Assembly: GCA_008933765.1 (NCBI GenBank)
Contig: WBUK01000013.1
Coordinates: forward strand, 50,343 to 114,342
Reading direction: 5' to 3'
DNA: 64,000 nt
Source of the DNA: Ignavibacteriaceae bacterium
GTDB lineage: Bacteria; Bacteroidota; Ignavibacteria; Ignavibacteriales; Ignavibacteriaceae
Each line of letters opens with the position of its first letter. Within the stretch, counting starts at the first letter, position 1. The notes below the pieces were generated by a model. The model saw nothing but the letters and a program-made list of their open reading frames with translations, was not told the DNA's origin and made no database searches. Shown piece by piece: positions 35,203 to 44,114 of the stretch. The position numbers and the translations under genes were made by a program.

Positions 35203-35319
35203 TTATTTTCGTTTTTATTGGGTTGTTTTTAAGTTTTATCTTTCAAAAATTGGTTAAAAGAACTTCCGAAGTTTTAACCAATAATGACAACTAACTACAG
35301 TTTTTACCGTTTACTGTGC

Positions 35320-35874
35320 TTACTTTATTCTCATTTTTTCATTATAAAACGGCACCAAATCTCTTCTGTTTTGCGGTTTAATATTAACAAGTTCAAATTC
35401 GATATTTTTAATCTCTTTGGGCCAGATTATCCTTGTGTATTCCGGTTTTCTAATCACCGTGCCGTTCGTGGAACTGACAGAATCTTTGTTAAAATTGGTA
35501 TAATAGTAGTACTCACCATCAAACTGAATTGATTCAACATTTCTGATTGAATTAAAGGAAAACTGAATATTTCCCGAAAGTTTCTTCTTAACCACATCCA
35601 GCTCAGTGCCGAGCACTTTTTTACCAGTTTCCGCCATATAACCAAGAAATTCATCCCTTTGAAAATAAATATCCCACAGGATTGTTGTATCCTGGTCGAG
35701 TTCTTTTTTACCGGTGGCGTCTGAATATATACCTTCAGCGTAAAGTACAGCCACACCTGTAGTATCCGATTTGTCGCTGATGGTTATTTCGTATCGCATT
35801 TTTTCAATCAGCAGGCATCCCTGCGCTGCGAAAGAAACGGCTGCTATTGCCGCAATTAACATGATCTTTTTCAT
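35320..35874 (-). CDS. Putative lipoprotein of unknown function
   Basis: 184 residues. The N-terminus MKKIMLIAAIAAVSFAAQGC is a lipoprotein-type signal with a cysteine at position 20; the -3 to -1 residues (AQG) only loosely fit the lipobox. The mature part is a small beta-rich domain (YEITISDKSDTTGVAVLYAE, IQFDGEYYYYTNFNKDSVSS) without motifs I can assign. It probably sits in the periplasm or outer membrane. It lies between lysA, with an 18-nt gap, and priA on the same strand, so it may share a transcript with lysA. Confidence 0.65.
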   Translation of the reverse strand: MKKIMLIAAIAAVSFAAQGCLLIEKMRYEITISDKSDTTGVAVLYAEGIYSDATGKKELDQDTTILWDIYFQRDEFLGYMAETGKKVLGTELDVVKKKLSGNIQFSFNSIRNVESIQFDGEYYYYTNFNKDSVSSTNGTVIRKPEYTRIIWPKEIKNIEFELVNIKPQNRRDLVPFYNEKMRIK

Positions 35875-35892
35875 CTTTTTCCGATTTATTTT

Positions 35893-37170
35893 TTATTCAA
35901 CCAAATCTTCAATAATGTGTTCGTCGTACAGGAGGAAATCGTACGACTCCCGCCCGCGGGCAACGAACCACTCGCTTCCGGTAACAATAATCTCCGGTGG
36001 TTTTCTGCGCACATTGTAGTTTGATGACATCACCGAAGCATAAGCACCTGCTGACATTATAGCCATCAAATCACCTGAGTGAGCTTCCTGCGACTCCCGC
36101 CCCTTTGCTAAATAATCACTCGACTCGCAGACGGGCCCCACCACATCGTAAACAATCTTATCCCTTCCCGGCTCAATCAAAACGGGCAAAATCGAGTGGT
36201 AGCTTTGGTAAAGCATCGGGCGCATAATTTCGGTCATCGAGGCATCCAGCAGCAGAATATTCTTGTTTCCGCTCGTTTTTGTGTAGAGAACACGCGAAAT
36301 AATCGCCCCCGAGTTGGCTGTTAAAAACCTGCCCGGTTCAAAGAATATCTCACAACCGAACTCGTTCAGAAGTGGCGCAACCTGTTGCCCGAAGGCTTTA
36401 ATATTAAACTTGTCGCCCCCGTGATACGGTGAGCCGAAACCGCCGCCTAAGTCGATATGCTTAAGATAAACACCATTGTCAGCCAACTTACTGATGAATG
36501 TGTGCAGCTTCATTAGTGTAACAAAATATGGATCAAAAGAAAGAATCTGAGACCCCAAGTGAACATCAATTCCCGTGAACTCAATATTTGGGTAACTTGC
36601 ATGATCTAAATAAACCGCCATAGCCGGTACAGGGTCCATCCCAAACTTAACACCGCTTTTTGCGGTTGAGATGTTCGGGTGAGTCTGAACGACAATATCA
36701 GGATTCACCCGCAAAGCAACCCGTGCTTTTTTGCCCAACAAGCCTGCTGTTTCGTTGATTTGTTTAACTTCATCGAGCGACTCAGCTTTAATCATCAACA
36801 CTTCATTTTCAACGGCAAGTTTAATCTCTTCGCGGGTTTTTGCAACGCCGGTCATAATCATTCTGTCGGGCGTGGCACCGGCTTTTATTGCGCGATAAAA
36901 CTCACCGGCAGAGTTGACATCAAGCCCAAACCCCTGATCGTAAATTATTCTTATAACATTAAGATTCGAGTTAGCCTTTACCGCATAAAAAACTTTGTGA
37001 TTAACGCTTTCAAATGCGGAAGTGAACTCGCGGCATCGCTTTATCAACGAGGCTTTGCTGTATATGTAAGCGGGGGTATCTGTTTGGGCTATTATTTCTT
37101 CAATTGAGGTGTCTTCGCAATATAATTTGTTTTCTTTGTAGTGCCAGTAATTATCTTCAAAATGCTGCAT
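35893..37170 (-). CDS. lysA: Diaminopimelate decarboxylase
   Basis: A 425-residue fold III PLP enzyme that makes lysine from meso-diaminopimelate in the last step of lysine synthesis. The PLP lysine is in VFYAVKANSNLNVIRI (about residue 51). GFGLDVNSAGEFYRAIKAGA, the HLGSQILS and LDLGGGFGSPY-type segments (here HIDLGGGFGSPYHGGD), FEPGRFLTANSGAIISRVLY and the substrate-binding VGPVCESSDYLAKGR follow in the normal order. I chose ATG at 37170 (MQHFEDNYWHY), not the longer TTG start at 37200. Its presence argues that lysine is made by the DAP route, which matters for reading the homoaconitase-like gene further on. Confidence 0.95.
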   Translation of the reverse strand: MQHFEDNYWHYKENKLYCEDTSIEEIIAQTDTPAYIYSKASLIKRCREFTSAFESVNHKVFYAVKANSNLNVIRIIYDQGFGLDVNSAGEFYRAIKAGATPDRMIMTGVAKTREEIKLAVENEVLMIKAESLDEVKQINETAGLLGKKARVALRVNPDIVVQTHPNISTAKSGVKFGMDPVPAMAVYLDHASYPNIEFTGIDVHLGSQILSFDPYFVTLMKLHTFISKLADNGVYLKHIDLGGGFGSPYHGGDKFNIKAFGQQVAPLLNEFGCEIFFEPGRFLTANSGAIISRVLYTKTSGNKNILLLDASMTEIMRPMLYQSYHSILPVLIEPGRDKIVYDVVGPVCESSDYLAKGRESQEAHSGDLMAIMSAGAYASVMSSNYNVRRKPPEIIVTGSEWFVARGRESYDFLLYDEHIIEDLVE

Positions 37171-37353
37171 TGTTCGGGGAAATTTTTGTACAAAACACAA
37201 ATTTAAGAAAAATCTCAGACTTTGGTTGAGATATTCCCCCCTCTGCTCCTCTTAATGCAGCAAGTTATATCTATAGGAAGTTAAACTATAATTAAAAGAA
37301 AATGAGCACAAACTAAAACTTTTTACCTCTGGTTTTCAGAAACAACGCTGATT

Positions 37354-38856
37354 TTACTGCAATTTTAACGATTCTTCCAAAGTGTTTACCAACAGACGGA
37401 CATACCGGAAATCGTCCAATGCATTCCAGTGTTTCATAAAAACTGAACGAAGTGCCGAAAAATTTTCACCCGGTGGCAACTTCAACCCGGGGATCACACG
37501 CCCTGCAATTTCGGGGCTTACAACAAACTTCGAGATAATAAACTCTGCTTCTGGGTTTTCAACCGAAAGCTGTTGATAAACTTTCATCGAATTTTTAACC
37601 ATCTCTTCCCCGTTCTTCCCCTTTGCGTAGAAAGTTACAATATCAATATCCGGTTTGTTGAAGTTATCAAAAGCGGAAGATTCCTCTATTAATTCCCAAA
37701 ATTTATTCGCAGCCGCAAGCGAAAGCCTCAGCAATTTGCCCAAACCACTGTAAACGGGCGGAATTGTCCGGTAAGTCAGCCAACATGCAGCTGCCATCGC
37801 ACCGGGTCGTGAGCCTTCAAGAGCAAACATCCCTATGTTTGGTTTATCCGTTTTGTGGTAAGTATAGGGTGCTGTGTTCGAAAGGGGTGCTCGCAGCGCT
37901 TCATCTTTATACAAAACCGCTCCGGCACCATATTGAATAAACCCCTGTTTGTGGGGATCGATTGTGATAGAATCCGCCTCGGGAAGTAGTTGCAACTGTT
38001 GATATGAATGAAGCGATACCTCACCGGTCGGATCGTGGGGTATTAACTGATAATCGTCGTCAAGCAACACAGAGCGGAAAAATCCGCCGTAAGCAGCATC
38101 GATATGCAGGTGGAAATTGTATTTTTTCTTTAATTCAAGAATTGGCGCCAGATCATCGGCGCCTCCTGTGCCTGTAGAACCGAAATTTGCAACCACCATC
38201 ATCGGCTTTTTGGCTTTCTTCAGAGCCTCTTCCAATGCGTTGGGGTTCATCCGAAAATTACCTTCGACAGGAATTTCAGCAAAAGAGTCAATCAAAAGAA
38301 TTTTTGAGATTCTTTTCCATGAATAGTGTGAAACCTCAGAGAAAAAAACCGTTCCGTTGCCGTAGTGATCGCGCACAGCCCACAAAGTTTCCATATTTGC
38401 AAGCGAGCCACCGCTCGAAAGATGCCCCCAGCCACCGGGTACGCCCCACATCTTCAACAGAGTTTCCACAACTTCCATCTCCATTTGCGTAGTAACCGGA
38501 CCCCCCTCCCATGCGTGATTGTTTGGGTTTGCAAAAGCGAAAGCAAGATAGCCCAGAATAGAGGGAATTGTCGGGTCCTTCCCCATTTGTGCGCTATATC
38601 TCGGGTGAAAGAAGGGTAGATTTCCTTCCATTTTATCTAAAAGTGTTTCAACCGCCCTTTCCAAATTTTTGTTCTCGCCGTTTGGTGAAAAAAGTGGTTC
38701 ATCATCCGGGAAAAGTGAAGCCCTTTGCTGAGCGTGCCGGTCAAAAATCTTAAGCAACATTTTCCGGAAAAGTTCGCTGTTTTCGCCTTTTGGTCCGTGG
38801 AAATAACTAAGTAACTCATCAAGGCTTTCGGGCTGCGAGTCCGTATAAGAATTCAT
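37354..38856 (-). CDS. Group II pyridoxal-phosphate-dependent decarboxylase
   Basis: A 500-residue cytoplasmic enzyme of the glutamate/tyrosine/aromatic amino acid decarboxylase group. LSSGGSLANMETLWAVRDHY binds the PLP phosphate. VVANFGSTGTGGADDL and FHLHIDAAYGGFFRSVLL give the ring-stacking and pyridine-N Asp, and SITIDPHKQGFIQYGAGAVL supplies the Schiff-base Lys (about residue 316). The His in this DPHK tetrad is kept. The substrate cannot be called from sequence alone: tyrosine, aspartate and 2,4-diaminobutyrate decarboxylases share these motifs. No transporter or pathway partner is adjacent. The start ATG at 38856 gives MNSYTDSQPESLDELLSYFH, a normal family start. Confidence 0.87.
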   Translation of the reverse strand: MNSYTDSQPESLDELLSYFHGPKGENSELFRKMLLKIFDRHAQQRASLFPDDEPLFSPNGENKNLERAVETLLDKMEGNLPFFHPRYSAQMGKDPTIPSILGYLAFAFANPNNHAWEGGPVTTQMEMEVVETLLKMWGVPGGWGHLSSGGSLANMETLWAVRDHYGNGTVFFSEVSHYSWKRISKILLIDSFAEIPVEGNFRMNPNALEEALKKAKKPMMVVANFGSTGTGGADDLAPILELKKKYNFHLHIDAAYGGFFRSVLLDDDYQLIPHDPTGEVSLHSYQQLQLLPEADSITIDPHKQGFIQYGAGAVLYKDEALRAPLSNTAPYTYHKTDKPNIGMFALEGSRPGAMAAACWLTYRTIPPVYSGLGKLLRLSLAAANKFWELIEESSAFDNFNKPDIDIVTFYAKGKNGEEMVKNSMKVYQQLSVENPEAEFIISKFVVSPEIAGRVIPGLKLPPGENFSALRSVFMKHWNALDDFRYVRLLVNTLEESLKLQ

Positions 38857-38915
38857 TCTATTTTACCCTTGGAGAAATTCAGAAATTCGTCAAAACTTTT
38901 CTGCTTAATCACTAT

Positions 38916-39932
38916 TTAGTCCAAATGAAAAATCGCATAAACGGCAAAATGATCGCTGTAACCGCCAAAGTATCTTCTTCCGCCAAAGGTTGGAAGTGAC
39001 GCACCCTCGTAATTCCCCCCTTTTTGCTGAATAAATTCCGGGTTAAAAATTCCAAACGACCCGCATAAATAAAGTTTCTTCAGCACATTACCGGAAGCAA
39101 TCATCTGATCGAGCATATTCCAGTTGCCGCGGTATTTGTAGGAACCTTCACCTTTAAGCTTCTTTTCAAGGCTGAGGTTATAAAGTGCATCCTGCGCCAA
39201 TCCGCTTAGTGAATCGCAATTAAAACCAAGTGCGCCTAATGCTTCCACAATCGATTTATCCAACGGTTCATCGTTCATGTCGCCCATAATCAAAATATTA
39301 GTGTTAGGGTCTTTGCTTAAAAGTTCATCAGTTTTCAGTTTCAGCCGAGCGCCGGCGGTTACTCTGTTGATTTCCGATTTTTCCTGACCGCCACTTCTTG
39401 AGGGCCAGTGATTTACAAAGAAGTGGTAAAGCGTGCCCCTTGGGGTTGTCAATGCAGCGTGAAGGATCGATCGGGTGGGCCAGCCGTTCGGTAGGTTCAC
39501 ACCCAGAGTATCGGACGCAACAAATTTGAAAATACGCGTGTTGAAGATCAGCGCACAGTCTATCCCGCGCCCATCCGGAGACTCAAAATGCACCACTTCA
39601 TATTTTTTGCCGTTATTTAAGTGCGCAACCAAGTCATCCACCACGGCTTTGTTTTCCACTTCTGCCAAACCCAACACATCGGGCCCCCACCCGTTATTCA
39701 TCGAATCGATCACCTGTGCCAGATGATTCAATTTAGTTGTGTATTTTTCGGTGTTCCATTGTGAACTATCTGAAGGCAGGAATTGCTCGTCGTTCTTTGT
39801 CGGGTCGTTAATCGTATCAAAAAGGTTTTCCACATTGTACGAAGCGAGGAAAAAAGTGCCTCCTTCCCCTTGTGAGAAAATCGGCGTGATGAATAACAAA
39901 AGTGCAATGAATAATGTGCGCGAGGTTTTCAT
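38916..39932 (-). CDS. Secreted endonuclease/exonuclease/phosphatase-family protein
   Basis: A 338-residue protein with signal peptide MKTSRTLFIALLLFITPIFS (ATG at 39932; a longer ATG at 39962 would mask it). The DNase I-like fold motifs are all there: LASYNVENLFDT, DVLGLAEVENKAVVDDLVAH (metal-binding Glu), FVNHWPSRSGGQEKSE (catalytic His), ILIMGDMNDEPLDKS (Asp/Asn) and YSDHFAVYAIF (SDH). The likely role is periplasmic or extracellular hydrolysis of a phosphodiester, either nucleic acid or a phospholipid-type substrate. The family is common as an exported protein in Bacteroidota. It stands alone, with its promoter facing the MarR gene. Confidence 0.88.
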   Translation of the reverse strand: MKTSRTLFIALLLFITPIFSQGEGGTFFLASYNVENLFDTINDPTKNDEQFLPSDSSQWNTEKYTTKLNHLAQVIDSMNNGWGPDVLGLAEVENKAVVDDLVAHLNNGKKYEVVHFESPDGRGIDCALIFNTRIFKFVASDTLGVNLPNGWPTRSILHAALTTPRGTLYHFFVNHWPSRSGGQEKSEINRVTAGARLKLKTDELLSKDPNTNILIMGDMNDEPLDKSIVEALGALGFNCDSLSGLAQDALYNLSLEKKLKGEGSYKYRGNWNMLDQMIASGNVLKKLYLCGSFGIFNPEFIQQKGGNYEGASLPTFGGRRYFGGYSDHFAVYAIFHLD

Positions 39933-40113
39933 TTGTCTTATTTTTTTGTGAATAATGTTCAAATATAAATATTACTATTCTCTCTAATTATCCTAAATAA
40001 AAGGAATATGAAATACAAGCGATTGGAACCCCTTCTACCCCGAAATATGTTATAACATACAATAAGAGGGTTTCCTGCTTTTTTCCTGAACAAAGAACTT
40101 AACGGTAAAAAAG

Positions 40114-40563
40114 ATGCGTTTAGAAGAAGAAATTAAACAGAAAAAATTCAAAAGCGAGCAGCACAAGGTTATGATGAACCTTATTTACACAACTAACTGG
40201 CTTTTGGCTCAGCATGCGCCTAAAATGAAAGAGCACGGCTTAACTGTTCAACAGTATAATATACTGCGCATTTTAAGAGGGCAATACCCAAACCCGTGTA
40301 CCGTTAACCTTCTGAAAGAAAGAATGCTCGATAAAATGTCCGATGCCTCCCGTCTTGTTGACCGGCTTTTGGAGAAAGGCTACCTGAAAAGAAAAACCTG
40401 CAAAGATGACCGCAGACGCGCTGAAATTACCATTACACAGGAAGGACTTGACCTTTTAGCCCGGATTGACCACTTGGAGGACAAAATTTACTCGTATATG
40501 AAAAATATATCTGTGAAAGAAGCCTCTCAACTGAATGAACTTTTGGATAAGTTGAGAGGGTAA
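40114..40563 (+). CDS. MarR-family transcriptional regulator
   Basis: 149 residues with the MarR winged-helix layout. Helix 1 runs QHKVMMNLIYTTNWLLAQHA, then LTVQQYNILRILRG. The recognition region is VNLLKERMLDKMSDASRLVD, RLLEKGYLKRKTCKDDRRRA forms the wing (with the usual DRR), and the C-terminal dimer helices end at NELLDKLRG. Ligand and target are unknown. It is divergent from the endonuclease-like gene and upstream of a secreted protein gene. The sequence after its stop contains loose copies of gggtaa, another possible gene-end duplication. Confidence 0.9.
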   Translation: MRLEEEIKQKKFKSEQHKVMMNLIYTTNWLLAQHAPKMKEHGLTVQQYNILRILRGQYPNPCTVNLLKERMLDKMSDASRLVDRLLEKGYLKRKTCKDDRRRAEITITQEGLDLLARIDHLEDKIYSYMKNISVKEASQLNELLDKLRG

Positions 40564-40694
40564 CTGCAGGCCGGGTAAGTAAACCTAAAGCGGGAGGATT
40601 AACCCAAATCCGGAAGGCAAACCCAAATAAAGTTGTTAAACCCTTCCCGATTAATCAGTATCCAAAAACTTAATTGAACCGGAAAGACCCCTTA

Positions 40695-43454
40695 ATGAAA
40701 AAAATTATCATCATCCTCTTTGCTTTGTTTTTGAGTTGCGAAACTCTTTTTGCACAAATCCGTGACACAACTTTCCCGATTATTGCGTTTTTTGACGGAT
40801 ATGTCAGTTATAAAATCCCGCCTTTCAACTGGGGAAAAGAATTTAACGCCGAGGGCTTAAAAAGAAGTGCTGAAACTATAAGCGAATATTTTGATTCCCT
40901 CGGCGTAACACACTCCGTTTCCTGGGCGGATGAAGTATCAACCACACCAAGCCCGTTGAACAGAAAGCGGAAAATATTGAATATGCACTTGGAGTGGAGC
41001 AAAGACTACCCCCACCTCCTCGGGAAAGAAACCGGAACTTACATCAAAGCTCAGGGGCAGGACAGGGAAGCCTATCCTTTTCAGATTGGCGGCTCATCAA
41101 TTTTTAACATCAGCCCTGATTACAACTTTGGGTTTGGCACGAAAACATCCTCAAGTGTCTGGTTCAACAGCACAAACCCCGATTTGATACCTAAATGGAT
41201 TACACCGGAGATTGCCGGTTCTGATACAACCGTTTATGACAATGGCGAATGGGTTACCGTCAGGTTTGCACTTCCGTCAGGGGAAATTGGCGAACAGACT
41301 ACACCAAACCGGAACCAAGTCTACAACCAAAACCAAGATCAAGGCTACGACCCAAACCAAAACCAAAAGCAAGATCGAGGCTACGACCCAAACCAAAAGC
41401 AAAACCAAGATCAAGGCTACGACCCAAACCAAAAGCAAAACCAAGACCTAAACCAAAGCCCGGACCGGGAATTAAAGAAACAGATAAAAAATGATGAAAA
41501 CGGCGAACGAGTCCTCACCATAAATTCCGGATTTCAGGGTAAAAAACACATCGTTTACGGCAAAATTTTCAGGATGATGTTCACCAACGGAAACCTGCAG
41601 CACTATTTTGCAGTCAAAGCGAAAATTGATAAACGGAACTACCCGGATGATACGGAGGTTTTCCGCGTTCAGATTCGTGTTCTGCCCGCTTCAAACAACG
41701 GTTCCTTGGCTGAACTTCCGTTCGATCCTGAAACACACAGGGGGGCTCTTTCACCGAAAAGTAATTTTTTGCCCGGTGAAGATGGGGATAAAAACAGCAA
41801 GGTTGCAGACGAAAAAAATCAGCAACATACTGAAGAAACAAGCAGCCCGTTGCTGAAGGATTTTGAATTTATCGTCAGAAAAAGGGATTTCACTTCGGAT
41901 GGTTTTCAGTGGATTACACTCACCGACCCAAATCTGAATTTCAAAGAATTTGGAGCAGTAACCGTTGATAAAAATATTGAAATTGGAATTTTGTATTCAA
42001 ATCTTATCCCGGTGCAAATTGATGCAATTTCAGTTCACGACGAGCTTTATCAATCGTTCTTCTATGAAAAAGGGGCAAAAGAAACAGTAAGATCGCAGCT
42101 AAAAAGTTTTATTGATTCACTCGGTTCAACCGAACTTTTTGGTTCTTTTTACGATGATGAGCCTTTCTTGCTTACTGCTAATGTGCGGAAAGAATACACT
42201 AAAATGGTTCGGGAATTAGCGCCCGGAAATAAGTCTTTCGATATTGCCGGGGCATCAGGTGTTTACTGGCGCTGGCATTTCGGGTTCGACCGCACTTATG
42301 CTGCACTTCCTGCCGGTTTCTACAAAAATTATTTTATCTTCGATAATTATCCTTTTCAAGCCGGGCACCCGAGGGGGTTTCAGGACCAAACCGCAGTGCA
42401 AAAAGCAATTGAAAACTTCATAGAATATAAAAATGAGAGGGTTCTGCCCCGCGACGAAACAGGTAGGGAAGACCCCTGGCAGTTTATGGGACTTTTAACC
42501 GCTATTGAGGCGGCGAAAAATTTCACACCCGATCTCTCAGACGATATTCCGTTAACCAGCACTATTCAGGTATCAGGTTCACGAGGTTTTAACCCCGAAA
42601 AAGGAGAGTATGTCAGGGGTGCGCTTGATTTGCGCTTTCCCTCAAAGCAGGAAATTGCCCTGCAGGGTAACCTTGCTCTTTCTTTCGGTGCAAAAGGATT
42701 TATGTTTTATATGGGCACAACCCGGGTTGACTATGGAATGATTACTTTCGGTCTTTTTGACGACGCAACAAACCCCTATAATGAAAATTCGGCATCCCTT
42801 AATAAACAAAGGGCAGATAACCCGCAGATTCCAAACGAAAGATATTGGGCATTAAAGGAATTTTTGGAATCGGTCAAACCCATCGAAAAATTTATTCTTC
42901 GAACTTCATGGGCGGGAACTTTCTCGGGGAATACACAAACCTACAGAAGAAGTGCAGGGGCTGACTGGATTGCACGCGTAAACGGGAAAAGGGCGAATCC
43001 GCAGAACGGAACCGGCAATTATGGAAATGGTGCAGCAAACCCAAATGGCGGCGAGGATTTTTCAGTCAACAATAGTAACTACGACCCGGCGGTTAACTTC
43101 GGGAACGATACCCCATTCGAAAAATTTTCCGATACGGAAACCGGTTTGCTGCAACTGACCCGTTGGAACAACTTTTATCAAATTGAGCCGGACACAATCT
43201 TCTTATATATTACCAACAAAATTGTTGATGAAACAGAAGACCCCAACTCCGGCGGGCGGATTATTGAAGTGTATCTGAATCATCTGAACTTAGGATACAA
43301 AAATTATTCGGTGTTCGATATGAGTTCGCCCGGGCAACCACAGCTTGCGGCACTTTCTGAAAGTATGAGTGATGACCTCCGAAAATTTGAAATCTTTCTG
43401 CCCGGTGGCGGCGGCAGGCTGATTATGATTGTTCCTTCTATTCAAGTGAGGTGA
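40695..43454 (+). CDS. Large secreted protein, possible glycoside-hydrolase-like fold
   Basis: About 919 residues with signal peptide MKKIIIILFALFLSCETLFA (ATG at 40695). The N-terminal part (IIAFFDGYVSYKIPPFNWGK) leads into a beta-rich region. About residues 205-255 are an Asn/Gln repeat: three 36-bp units encoding GYDPNQ(N/K)Q-type blocks (ggctacgaccc at 41343, 41379 and 41415). The central half has a TIM-barrel feel (GSTELFGSFYDDEPFLLTAN, GVYWRWHFGFDRTYAALPAG, ALQGNLALSFGAKGFMFYMG), with acidic residues that could be catalytic. A second Asn/Gly-rich linker is near 775-800. I cannot assign a family. There is no T9SS tail, so it may remain in the periplasm. Confidence 0.6.
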   Translation: MKKIIIILFALFLSCETLFAQIRDTTFPIIAFFDGYVSYKIPPFNWGKEFNAEGLKRSAETISEYFDSLGVTHSVSWADEVSTTPSPLNRKRKILNMHLEWSKDYPHLLGKETGTYIKAQGQDREAYPFQIGGSSIFNISPDYNFGFGTKTSSSVWFNSTNPDLIPKWITPEIAGSDTTVYDNGEWVTVRFALPSGEIGEQTTPNRNQVYNQNQDQGYDPNQNQKQDRGYDPNQKQNQDQGYDPNQKQNQDLNQSPDRELKKQIKNDENGERVLTINSGFQGKKHIVYGKIFRMMFTNGNLQHYFAVKAKIDKRNYPDDTEVFRVQIRVLPASNNGSLAELPFDPETHRGALSPKSNFLPGEDGDKNSKVADEKNQQHTEETSSPLLKDFEFIVRKRDFTSDGFQWITLTDPNLNFKEFGAVTVDKNIEIGILYSNLIPVQIDAISVHDELYQSFFYEKGAKETVRSQLKSFIDSLGSTELFGSFYDDEPFLLTANVRKEYTKMVRELAPGNKSFDIAGASGVYWRWHFGFDRTYAALPAGFYKNYFIFDNYPFQAGHPRGFQDQTAVQKAIENFIEYKNERVLPRDETGREDPWQFMGLLTAIEAAKNFTPDLSDDIPLTSTIQVSGSRGFNPEKGEYVRGALDLRFPSKQEIALQGNLALSFGAKGFMFYMGTTRVDYGMITFGLFDDATNPYNENSASLNKQRADNPQIPNERYWALKEFLESVKPIEKFILRTSWAGTFSGNTQTYRRSAGADWIARVNGKRANPQNGTGNYGNGAANPNGGEDFSVNNSNYDPAVNFGNDTPFEKFSDTETGLLQLTRWNNFYQIEPDTIFLYITNKIVDETEDPNSGGRIIEVYLNHLNLGYKNYSVFDMSSPGQPQLAALSESMSDDLRKFEIFLPGGGGRLIMIVPSIQVR
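41310..41460 (+). repeat. In-frame 36-bp repeats encoding an Asn/Gln-rich linker
   Basis: The anchor ggctacgaccc recurs at 41343, 41379 and 41415 (period 36), embedded in caa/aac-rich DNA. All copies stay in frame with the large secreted protein. Confidence 0.9.
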
Positions 43455-43680
43455 GGTTAGCGCTTGCAGACTCAACCAATGGCTTACTCTCTTGTAAAAA
43501 GTCTTAAAATCTTATACAACCGTAAAGAAATTTCAAACTGAGGGGAAAAAACCTCAGATAATCGCAAAAAAGGCGAAAAATAAACAAACCGGCACCACTT
43601 CTTATAAAAAATTCATTTGTTTTTGAGCTAAAAAATCACGAAATTTTATAACACGATTTATTATATTTTGGACAACGAAA

Positions 43681-44091
43681 ATGGATATTACACACATAGA
43701 ACATATAGGTATAGCGGTTGCAAATATGGATGAGGCAATTGGGTATTATGAAAATGTATTAGGACTTAAGTGCTATAAAATAGAAGAAGTTACAGACCAA
43801 AAAGTTAAAACCGCTTTTTTTCAGGTCGGTCAGACCAAGATCGAACTGTTAGAATCAACCTCGCCGGAGGGACCCATCGCAAAATTCATTGAGAAAAAGG
43901 GCCCCGGCATTCACCACATCGCATTCGCCACCGAAGGCTTACAAACAGCATTAGATGACGCAGAATCAAAAGGAATCTCATTAATCGATAAGCAACCACG
44001 CAAGGGTGCCGAGGGCTTAAATATCGCATTTTTGCACCCTAAATCCACCCTCGGGGTTCTCACTGAATTGTGCGAACACCCGAAAAATTGA
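43681..44091 (+). CDS. mce: Methylmalonyl-CoA epimerase
   Basis: A 136-residue VOC-fold metalloenzyme that interconverts (R)- and (S)-methylmalonyl-CoA. Motifs are IEHIGIAVANMDEAIGYYEN (first metal His), KTAFFQVGQTKIELLESTSP (metal-binding strand with Glu), KGPGIHHIAFATEGL (second His) and the terminal FLHPKSTLGVLTELCEH (final Glu). Normal length. It starts an operon with the methylmalonyl-CoA decarboxylase genes; mmdA begins 23 nt after its stop. This placement strongly supports the assignment and points to succinate/propionate interconversion. Confidence 0.95.
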   Translation: MDITHIEHIGIAVANMDEAIGYYENVLGLKCYKIEEVTDQKVKTAFFQVGQTKIELLESTSPEGPIAKFIEKKGPGIHHIAFATEGLQTALDDAESKGISLIDKQPRKGAEGLNIAFLHPKSTLGVLTELCEHPKN

Positions 44092-44114
44092 ACAGACCGT
44101 AAGGATTAGTTAAT

